In this document: one piece after another, positions 5,828-11,121 of the stretch
Numbering within the stretch: position 1 is the stretch's first letter
Layout of the letters: every line of letters starts with the position of its first letter
Assembly (NCBI GenBank): GCA_021790955.1
Contig: JAJYFI010000022.1
Coordinates: forward strand, 1 to 11,121
DNA from: a bacterium
Lineage (GTDB): Bacteria; Elusimicrobiota; Elusimicrobia; UBA1565; UBA9628
Direction of reading: 5' to 3'
DNA: 11,121 nucleotides
Translations under genes and position numbers: made by a program
The notes under the pieces: model-generated
What the model saw: only the letters and a program-made list of their open reading frames with translations
The model's database searches: none
What the model was told of the DNA's origin: nothing

Positions 5828-6450
5828 GGACGAGCTCCGGACGTTGCCGGAAGCGGCGCGGAGACGGCCGACGGACCGGACGGGAGAGATCGCGACGCCC
5901 GCCGGAACCCGATGACGCCGCCCAGGACCGCGAGGCACGCCCCTAACGCGAAAACGGCGCCCATGACGGCGCGAGTCCTCCCTCGCGGCGCTTGGTGCAG
6001 CTTCTCCGTTCCGGCGATCGCCACGATTCCTCTCCATACAAAGGGAGTGAAGGCGAGCCACGGCCACGGCGCCAGAAGGCCCGCGATCACGACCAGCGGA
6101 CTCGACGCGGACCCGATCCGATAGCTCTGGCGGTATCCCCCGCGCCCGCCGCAAAGGAGGCAGAGAAGATGAAGCAGGCCCCCCGTAAGGAAAGTCAGGG
6201 GGATGGAAACCAAAGCCGTCGCCAAGGGAAGCGCAAGGAAGCGCCTCAAGGGGCCGCCGGCGGCGAATGCCTGCCGCCAGGCCGGTTGCGGAATAACGAG
6301 GCCCGCGTAATAGCCCATCACGATGAAGAAGACCCAGTTGGCCAGAAGGACGGCATATCCCGGCCCGGGCCGCGACGCGAGCCGCTCGAACGTCCCAAAT
6401 GGCCTCGCCAAAGCCCGCAACGAATCCACGACGGCCTCCAGAAAAGACAT
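5824..6450 (-). CDS. Yip1-family integral membrane protein, 208 aa
   Basis: A polytopic inner-membrane protein of the Yip1 type. Hydrophobic segments lie at about residues 32-53, 71-100 (probably two passes or one long one), 112-147 (likely two) and 160-182. An N-terminal amphipathic stretch (FLEAVVDSLRALARPFGTF) before the first segment is typical of bacterial Yip1-domain proteins, as is the GGRGGYRQSYRIGSASSP segment before the third. The tail (183-208) is Ser/Pro/Ala-rich and probably disordered. The molecular role of bacterial Yip1 proteins is not settled, and I assign none. It is the first gene of the operon with the pteridine-reductase-like SDR and queD, sharing ATAA with the SDR. The ATG at 6450 lacks a clear ribosome binding site and lies nine bases after a TATACT box, so its mRNA may be leaderless. 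Confidence 0.75.
   Translation of the reverse strand: MSFLEAVVDSLRALARPFGTFERLASRPGPGYAVLLANWVFFIVMGYYAGLVIPQPAWRQAFAAGGPLRRFLALPLATALVSIPLTFLTGGLLHLLCLLCGGRGGYRQSYRIGSASSPLVVIAGLLAPWPWLAFTPFVWRGIVAIAGTEKLHQAPRGRTRAVMGAVFALGACLAVLGGVIGFRRASRSLPSGPSAVSAPLPATSGARP
5835..5838 (-). promoter_or_regulatory. Ribosome binding site in front of the ATA start of the SDR
   Basis: GGAG on the minus strand with a seven-base spacer to ATA at 5827-5825, within the end of the Yip1 gene. The good spacing is the sequence-level support for initiation at the non-standard codon. Confidence 0.5.
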
Positions 6451-6459
6451 GACTTTTCG

Positions 6460-6467
6460 AGTATACT
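6460..6467. promoter_or_regulatory. Palindromic -10-like site in the divergent Yip1/kinase region
   Basis: AGTATACT is a perfect 8-bp palindrome, so TATACT, a good -10 match, is present on both strands. On the minus strand it ends nine bases before the Yip1 ATG; on the plus strand it lies just before the inverted repeat that precedes the kinase. No good -35 is seen at 16-18 bases on either side, so this is a candidate only. Confidence 0.3.
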
Positions 6468-6470
6468 ATT

Positions 6471-6547
6471 TAGCGGTGTCAGGTCTGGACATTGGACACT
6501 TGCAACGGAGCTTCTTTAATGTCCAATGTCCAGACTTGGCGCCGCTA
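6471..6547. repeat. Long inverted repeat (27-base arms, 23-base loop), REP/MITE-like hairpin
   Basis: The arms are 6471-6497 and 6521-6547. The inner 15 bases (GTCTGGACATTGGAC at 6483-6497, and its complement at 6521-6535) match perfectly. The outer 12 have three mismatches, all of which become G-U pairs in a + strand RNA, giving an unbroken 27-bp RNA stem. The arm contains a 7-base near-tandem (TGGACAT-TGGACAC). The right arm ends in CCGCTA, repeated directly at 6548-6553, which allows an alternative outer pairing with 6469-6476. No poly-T follows, so it is not a standard terminator. Repeats of this kind are usually dispersed palindromes (REP elements) or miniature transposons. Confidence 0.85.
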
Positions 6548-6554
6548 CCGCTAA
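6519..6554 (+). promoter_or_regulatory. Possible 11-codon leader mini-ORF before the kinase
   Basis: ATG at 6519 has a GGAG (6507-6510) eight bases upstream and reads MSNVQTWRRYR before TAA at 6552-6554. The stop is four bases before ATG 6559 of the kinase, which itself has no ribosome binding site. This arrangement could deliver ribosomes to the kinase, but the mini-ORF lies inside the inverted repeat and may be chance. Confidence 0.15.
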
Positions 6555-6558
6555 AATC

Positions 6559-7977
6559 ATGCGGCTGTCCCTGCGCTACATCCTCTGGTTTGCCGTCATT
6601 CTCGTCGGCGTCGCGTCCCTTCTCGTCCATCTCTTCGGCAAGTTCCGCCTTCAAGCCTGCCTCCAAGCCCAGCGTTCGGCGAACCTGACGGCCAGGACGA
6701 TCGCGACCTTCGTCGAGGCCGAATCACGCCGCAACCGGTCCCGCGACCTGACCCAGGCATTCGCAGGCCTCGTCCGCCAGGCGGGCGTCGCCGCCATCGT
6801 GGTCAAGAACGACCGCGGCCGGACGATCGCCTTCCGGGCCGATTCGAAGGCGCTCGCGCGCCGAAAGCCCCATCCCGGCGCCCCCCTCCAAAGCGCCGGG
6901 GACGGCATCTACGACGTGCAGGTTCCGGTTTCCCTGGGTTCCCTCGGACGCGGCACGGTCCTTGTCAGCCTGCGCACCCAGGAATTCGCGTCCGAGCTTG
7001 GGGCGAGCTCGGACGTCGCGATAGAATTCGGAACGGCGGCCGTCCTTTCGGTCGTCCTTCTCGCCTGGTTTTTAGGCGAGGAATACGGCCTTCGCCTGCG
7101 CCTCGTCACCCCGCACATCGAAAAGATCGCCGACGACCCGCTTCAGTTCAAGCCCTTCCGGGAGCGGGGCGGCGCGGACGAGCTTTCCCGGCTCGAGCGC
7201 GCGGTGAACCGCATGGGAACGCTCCTGCGCGAGGACAAGCTCGCCATCGCGAAGCTCGAGACGGAAAAGGCGGAACTGTCCGCCATGCTGGTCCACGACC
7301 TCAAAACCCCTCTCACCGTCCTGCGCTCGGGGGTGGACCTCCTCAAGGAGCAGTGGGACGCCAACCACGTCGTCCCGGCCGGCTCCGAGCGCCGGGGCGC
7401 CGGCTCCCACCCGAGGCCCCGCACCTTCGAGCTTATGGAGCAATCAAGCGAAAGGCTGTTGCGCATGGTCGAGGACATCCTCCAGCTCGCCAAGCTCTCG
7501 GAGCTGGGGGATTTTCCCCAGCTCGAGAAAGTGGATTTCGCCGAGATGGCGCGCGGCTGCGCCAAAGACTTCGGCCTCGTCACCCGCCGCCGCGGCCAGA
7601 AGCTCGAGGTGGATATCCCCGAGGAGCCCATGCCCCGCATCTCGGGGGATCCGACTCTCTTGAGGCGGGTTCTCGACAATCTCCTCCACAACGCCGTCGA
7701 GCACACCCCGGAGAACGGGACGATCCGGATCGCCCTGTCGCGCGAGAACGGAAACCTGCGCGCGACGATCTCGGACTCGGGGCCCGGGATTCCCGAGGAA
7801 GCGCGGTCCGACGTCTTCCGCAAGTTCTACCAGAAAGAGGTCAAGCGCCACGTCGGCAACGTCGGCCTGGGCCTCGCCCTCTGCCAAAAGGTGGTTGAGA
7901 AGCACGGCGGGACGATCGGCGTCACCGGAGTCGTGCCCCGCGGCGCCTGTTTCTACTTCCTTCTTCCCGTCTCGTAG
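6559..7977 (+). CDS. Membrane sensor histidine kinase, 472 aa (orphan)
   Basis: Inner-membrane two-component sensor that would autophosphorylate on His in response to an unknown signal. Order of parts, numbered from ATG 6559: membrane segment 1 (7-26), extracytoplasmic sensor region (about 28-150), membrane segment 2 (about 155-173), HAMP-like linker ending in DELSRLERAVNRM (about 208-219), dimerisation/phosphoacceptor helix with His246 in MLVHDLKTPL, and the ATP-binding domain with N-box DNLLHNAVEH (Asn374, Asn378), G1 box DSGPGIP (406-412) and G2 box VGLGLAL (435-441). A loop of about 11 extra residues (around VVPAGSERRGAGSHP) lies between the two dimerisation helices. All catalytic motifs are intact. 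No response regulator is adjacent. An in-frame ATG at 6526 would add 11 residues, but it lies inside the inverted repeat; 6559 is preferred because it directly precedes the membrane segment. Neither has its own ribosome binding site. Confidence 0.92.
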   Translation: MRLSLRYILWFAVILVGVASLLVHLFGKFRLQACLQAQRSANLTARTIATFVEAESRRNRSRDLTQAFAGLVRQAGVAAIVVKNDRGRTIAFRADSKALARRKPHPGAPLQSAGDGIYDVQVPVSLGSLGRGTVLVSLRTQEFASELGASSDVAIEFGTAAVLSVVLLAWFLGEEYGLRLRLVTPHIEKIADDPLQFKPFRERGGADELSRLERAVNRMGTLLREDKLAIAKLETEKAELSAMLVHDLKTPLTVLRSGVDLLKEQWDANHVVPAGSERRGAGSHPRPRTFELMEQSSERLLRMVEDILQLAKLSELGDFPQLEKVDFAEMARGCAKDFGLVTRRRGQKLEVDIPEEPMPRISGDPTLLRRVLDNLLHNAVEHTPENGTIRIALSRENGNLRATISDSGPGIPEEARSDVFRKFYQKEVKRHVGNVGLGLALCQKVVEKHGGTIGVTGVVPRGACFYFLLPVS

Positions 7978-8537
7978 CGCTTCATAAGCGCGCGCACGAG
8001 GCGCAGCGGCAGCCCGATCACGTTGTCCCGGTCCCCGACGACACGAGCGACGAAGGGATCGTCGCGGTCCTGGACGGCGTAGCCGCCGGCCTTGTCCCCG
8101 TGCTTTCCCGCCAGACGCTTCAGTTCCTCCTCCGAGAGCTTGCGCGCGTAGACCGCCGAGGCCGCGGCGCCGGACAAAACGCCGCGTCCTCCGTCCCAGG
8201 CGAGCGCCGCGCCGGTGAAGACCCAATGCTTGCGCCCGTTTAAAAACCGCAGGATGCGCCTCGAATCGGCGCCGTCCCTCGGCTTGACGATGATGCGCCC
8301 CGCGCGCCATACGATCGTGTCGGCGCCGAGCACGAGGGCCTTGGGGCGCCTTTGGGCAACTTGACGGGCCTTCCGGCGCGCCAATTCGACGACGAAGCGT
8401 CTGGGGTTTTTCTCGCGCAGCCTCTCCGGAATGCCGCTCGGGACGATCTTAAACGGCACGCCCAATTGCTTGAGCAACACCCGCCGCTGGGGCGAGGCCG
8501 AAGCCAAAATCAGCGGCCGGTCTGGGCGCCTAACCAC
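7953..8537 (-). CDS. maf: Maf-family nucleoside triphosphate pyrophosphatase, 194 aa
   Basis: Cytoplasmic house-cleaning enzyme that hydrolyses non-canonical or pyrimidine nucleoside triphosphates to monophosphates. Family signatures: LILASASPQRR at 9-19 (phosphate-binding Ser13 and Arg18/19), GADT at 71-74 (catalytic Asp73), KP at 85-86, FTG at 107-109, DKAGGYAVQ at 148-156 and NVIGLPL at 172-178. The DKAGxYxxQ block is that of the YhdE branch (dTTP/UTP), not the YceF branch, although the following DRDDPF is unusual. The start is GTG at 8537 without a visible ribosome binding site, overlapping the end of cutA by 28 bases, so translation probably relies on coupling. The 3' end overlaps the convergent histidine kinase gene by 25 bases. 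Confidence 0.92.
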   Translation of the reverse strand: MVRRPDRPLILASASPQRRVLLKQLGVPFKIVPSGIPERLREKNPRRFVVELARRKARQVAQRRPKALVLGADTIVWRAGRIIVKPRDGADSRRILRFLNGRKHWVFTGAALAWDGGRGVLSGAAASAVYARKLSEEELKRLAGKHGDKAGGYAVQDRDDPFVARVVGDRDNVIGLPLRLVRALMKRYETGRRK

Positions 8538-8836
8538 TGGAGATACGGTGCGTGTCCCTCTAAAACGGGAATCCCGATGATTTCGGGCACATCATAGGGG
8601 TGGACGGCCTTGACCGCGGCCTCAAGGCGCTTGAAAAGCGGCGCGCGGGTCTTGATGACGAGCAGGACTTCCCGATCCCGCATTCTTTTCCCTTTCCAGC
8701 GATAATGCGATATCAGGCCCGGCACGCAATTGACGCATGCGGCGAGCTTGTTATCCACCAAGTCGACCGCTATTCTCTCCGCGGTTTTCATGTTCGGAGC
8801 CGTCACGAGGGCAATCCGAAAGGGACCGGCGGCCAT
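8510..8836 (-). CDS. cutA: CutA divalent-cation tolerance protein, 108 aa
   Basis: Small trimeric protein linked in E. coli to tolerance of copper and other divalent metals; its biochemical role is still unclear. The full family pattern is present at the normal length (about 105 aa): ALVTAPN at 9-15, KLAACVNCVPGLISHYRWKG at 30-49, LLVIKT at 58-63, and HPYDVPEIIGIPV at 79-91 followed by YLQWL. The chosen ATG (8836-8834) shares its A with the last base of the upstream RND stop codon (TGATG), a classic termination-reinitiation junction; an ATG nine codons further up is possible but less usual. There is no signal peptide, unlike some CutA proteins. The reading frame overlaps the start of maf by 28 bases. 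Confidence 0.94.
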   Translation of the reverse strand: MAAGPFRIALVTAPNMKTAERIAVDLVDNKLAACVNCVPGLISHYRWKGKRMRDREVLLVIKTRAPLFKRLEAAVKAVHPYDVPEIIGIPVLEGHAPYLQWLGAQTGR

Positions 8837-11121
8837 CAGTGAAGCGGCTTGGGCGCAAGCCATCGCGCCAAGAGGAGGCTCGCCGCGGGCAAGATGACGA
8901 GCGTCAGGATCGTCGAGAGGATCAAGCCGCCGATCACCGCGATCGCCAGAGGCCTCAGGAGCTCGGAGCCGGTCCCCCAACCCGTCGCGATGGGCAGAAG
9001 ACCCAAGGCGGCCGCGGAGGCGGTCATTAAAATGGGGCGCGCGCGCTTCAACGCCGCGGCGCTCACCGCGTCCGCGACAGGAGAGCCCTGCTTGAGCTCC
9101 GCGTTCATATAGTCGATGAGCATGATGCCGTTTCTGACCACGATCCCGACCAGCATCACGACGCCGATCATCGAGGACACGTTGAGGCTTTCCTTCATGA
9201 TCCAAAGGCCCAAGAAAGCGCCGGCGCCCGCGAGCGGCACCGCCAGCAGGATTAGGCCGGTTTGAATCCAAGATCGGAACTCCGCCCATAAGAGTATCGC
9301 CACGATCGCGATCGCCATCATGAGGACGCCGGTCATGTTGCTCAAAGCCTGGGCCTGGGCCTTGTACTTGCCGTTGTAGCCCCAGGAGTACCCGGCCGGG
9401 AGCTTGAGCGCGGCGACGGCATCCGCGATCTTCCGCGCCGCGTCGCCCGCGTTGATCCCGCGCAGATTGGCCGTGACATAGACGCGGCGCGCCAAATGGT
9501 CGTGGTAGATCTGGCTCGGAATGGCGCCGTATTTAAACGAAGCCACTTGCTCGAGAGGCACGATGTTCCCGCCCGCCGTGCGCAAAGGCAGGCTGTTGAG
9601 CTCCTCCGCGTTCAAGGTCTGCCCCGCCGGAGCGAAGTGGACGGCGACGGGAATCTGCTTGAAGACAAGCCTGATCGCGGTCGCGGTCAGGCCGATGGAG
9701 TAGGCTTGCAACGCCTCGTAGACGACCCGCTCGGCGATCCCAAGCCGCCCGGCCTCTCCCCGGTTGACCGCGGCCTCGAGCGAGGGGACGGGGATGTCCG
9801 GGGGGGGCCGCACATCCACGAGCCCCGGGATCTTGTTGAGCTCGACGAGAAGCGCGTCCGCAAACCCATGAAGCGTCTTCAAATCGGGCCCGAAGAAATC
9901 GACCCCGATATCCGCCGGGACGCCCCCCATCGCGTCGTTCATCTTGTCGGCAAGCGGCATGAGGTAGTTGACCTGAATGCTGGAGAGCTTCGAGGTTCTC
10001 TCGTCCATCGCCGCGATCAGATCATCCATGGAAAGCGGCCGCTTCGACTTGGGCAAGAGCTTCACGGTGATGTCGGAGTGATTGACGTTGTCCGTGTCCT
10101 CGGCGCCCGGGGCATGCCCCGTGCGGCGCACGACCCGGACGACTCCCGGAAGCGACTCGAGCCAGGCCGAGAGCTTGGTGGTCAGCCGCGACGACTCGGC
10201 AAGGGATGTCCCGGGCGGCATGATGGACTGCACGATGATCGCCCCCTCATCCAGAGAAGGCAGGAACTCGACGTTGAGCCGTCTAAAGGAAACCGCCACG
10301 ACGACGGCCGGCATAAGGCCCAGCGCCAGAGCCGTCTTGGGCCTGGACCGGATCCGGCTGAGAACCGCGCCGTAGGCCCGGTGGACGATGCCCGACTCCT
10401 CGTTCCCGGCCGACCCCGGGGCGGCCTTTCCCGTCATTTTGAGCGCCAGCAGCGGGATCACGGTGACGGCGGCGATCAGCGACGCGAAGAGCGCGAAAGT
10501 CACCGTCAAAGCGACGGGAGCGAAAAGCCGCCCCGCGAAGCCCTCGACGAAGACCATGGGAAGGAAAATGGCGGTGTTTGCGAGCGTCGAGACAAAGACG
10601 GGACGGACCACTTCCGAAGCGGCGCGCCCGACGATCTCGAGCCGACCCAGACCCCTCGAGAGCTCGGCGCTCTGCAGATGGCGCACGATGTTTTCCAGGA
10701 CGACGATGGCGTCGTCCACGATGATGCCGGTCCCGACCGCCAAGCCGCCAAGGCTCATCATGTTCAGACCCACGCCGAAGACGCGCATGAGGACGATGGC
10801 CGCGACGATCGAGATGGGGATGCTGGCGGTCGCCGCGAGGGTCATCCGCCAATCGCGCAGAAACGCCGCCATGATGAGGACGACGAAAATCGCCCCGATC
10901 CAGACGCTCTCCTTGACGCTTTGGATCGAGTCGGCGACCAGCTGGGCTTGGTCATAGTAGTTGCCGATCACCAGGCCCGGCGGGAGGGTCTTCGCGAACC
11001 GTCCGATCTCCTCGGCGACTCCCCGCGCCACCATCCCGGTATCGAAAAGCGGCTGCTTGTAGACGTTGATAAGGACCGCGGTCTTTCCCTTCTCAGTCGT
11101 ATCGCCGCGCTGGTACTGGTA
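8836..11121 (-). CDS. RND efflux transporter permease (HME/CzcA-like), C-terminal 761 residues
   Basis: Proton-driven inner-membrane pump subunit of a tripartite exporter. The gene runs off the right edge, so roughly the first quarter is missing; full-length relatives have about 1000-1050 aa. Visible in order: the end of the first porter region, a dense block of membrane helices with the TM4 proton-relay motif GIIVDDAIVVLENI, the second porter loop opening with FLPSLDEGAIIVQ and containing VRRTGHAPGAEDTD, then the last five helices with GIVVRNGIMLIDY (Arg where AcrB has Lys940) and GTGSELLRPLA near the C-terminus. FLPxLDEG and the following segment are typical of heavy-metal (HME, CzcA/CusA) pumps, while the double Asp of TM4 is typical of multidrug (HAE) pumps, so the substrate is uncertain. 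It is the first visible gene of the operon with cutA and maf; membrane-fusion and outer-membrane partners would be expected upstream, outside the window. Confidence 0.94.
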   Translation of the reverse strand, partial: YQYQRGDTTEKGKTAVLINVYKQPLFDTGMVARGVAEEIGRFAKTLPPGLVIGNYYDQAQLVADSIQSVKESVWIGAIFVVLIMAAFLRDWRMTLAATASIPISIVAAIVLMRVFGVGLNMMSLGGLAVGTGIIVDDAIVVLENIVRHLQSAELSRGLGRLEIVGRAASEVVRPVFVSTLANTAIFLPMVFVEGFAGRLFAPVALTVTFALFASLIAAVTVIPLLALKMTGKAAPGSAGNEESGIVHRAYGAVLSRIRSRPKTALALGLMPAVVVAVSFRRLNVEFLPSLDEGAIIVQSIMPPGTSLAESSRLTTKLSAWLESLPGVVRVVRRTGHAPGAEDTDNVNHSDITVKLLPKSKRPLSMDDLIAAMDERTSKLSSIQVNYLMPLADKMNDAMGGVPADIGVDFFGPDLKTLHGFADALLVELNKIPGLVDVRPPPDIPVPSLEAAVNRGEAGRLGIAERVVYEALQAYSIGLTATAIRLVFKQIPVAVHFAPAGQTLNAEELNSLPLRTAGGNIVPLEQVASFKYGAIPSQIYHDHLARRVYVTANLRGINAGDAARKIADAVAALKLPAGYSWGYNGKYKAQAQALSNMTGVLMMAIAIVAILLWAEFRSWIQTGLILLAVPLAGAGAFLGLWIMKESLNVSSMIGVVMLVGIVVRNGIMLIDYMNAELKQGSPVADAVSAAALKRARPILMTASAAALGLLPIATGWGTGSELLRPLAIAVIGGLILSTILTLVILPAASLLLARWLAPKPLH

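Noticed and set aside
5828..6154. Long N-terminal extension of the reductase to an ATG at 6154
   Set aside because: The extra 109 residues are Arg-rich, lie within the Yip1 gene in another frame, and have no counterpart in the SDR family.
8837..9289. CutA frame extended upstream to 9289
   Set aside because: CutA proteins are about 105 aa, and the extension is a shadow of the RND gene; the ATG at 8836 gives the family length.
10283..10957. 189-codon open frames on both strands within the RND gene
   Set aside because: They are alternative-frame shadows; the RND frame has clear membrane helices and the conserved TM4 motif across the same bases.
1..11121. CRISPR arrays, tRNA or rRNA genes, riboswitches, complete insertion sequences
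   Set aside because: No regularly spaced direct repeats, cloverleaf or rRNA-like segments, or paired terminal repeats around an intact transposase were seen on reading through.

Overview
This is a GC-rich (about 60-65%) stretch of chromosome from a Gram-negative bacterium. The outer-membrane beta-barrel proteins and the RND efflux pump imply two membranes. Genes are tightly packed, with overlaps of 1, 4, 8 and 28 bases and very short gaps. No ribosomal or taxonomic marker is present, so the lineage is uncertain. A PorV-like outer-membrane protein, a Yip1-type membrane protein and this gene style would fit a little-cultured phylum such as Elusimicrobiota, but that is a guess.

Layout. Bases 1-3240 (+ strand): the end of a PorV/UPF0164-like outer-membrane protein, a 4-base overlap into a 338-residue coiled-coil protein, then two abutting paralogous beta-barrel proteins that probably have their own leaderless promoter. 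Bases 3257-4495 (- strand): a textbook NAD-dependent formate dehydrogenase of the Pseudomonas sp. 101 type. Its base composition is lower in GC than its neighbours, and what looks like a decayed integrase-type transposase tail lies just upstream (4505-4683). Bases 4684-6450 (- strand): a three-gene operon of a Yip1-family membrane protein, a pteridine-reductase-like short-chain dehydrogenase and a QueD/PTPS-family pterin enzyme. Bases 6451-6558: a divergent intergenic region with a palindromic -10-like site and a 27-bp-arm inverted repeat. Bases 6559-7977 (+ strand): an orphan membrane sensor histidine kinase. Bases 7953-11121 (- strand): an overlapping chain of an RND efflux permease (N-terminus outside the window), CutA and Maf.

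Functional links. QueD and the reductase carry complementary pterin chemistry and are co-transcribed, so a shared tetrahydropterin product is plausible. The RND pump has HME-like (heavy-metal) porter features and is translationally coupled to CutA, a divalent-cation-tolerance protein, so metal homeostasis is a reasonable reading of that operon. Formate dehydrogenase is a stand-alone gene that would supply NADH and CO2 from formate.

Most of the window is ordinary, and I do not see a clear new multi-gene system. The points most worth checking are the apparent ATA start codon of the reductase, the REP-like hairpin in front of the kinase, the Ser-to-Ala change next to the catalytic His of formate dehydrogenase, and the transposase remnant beside that gene.
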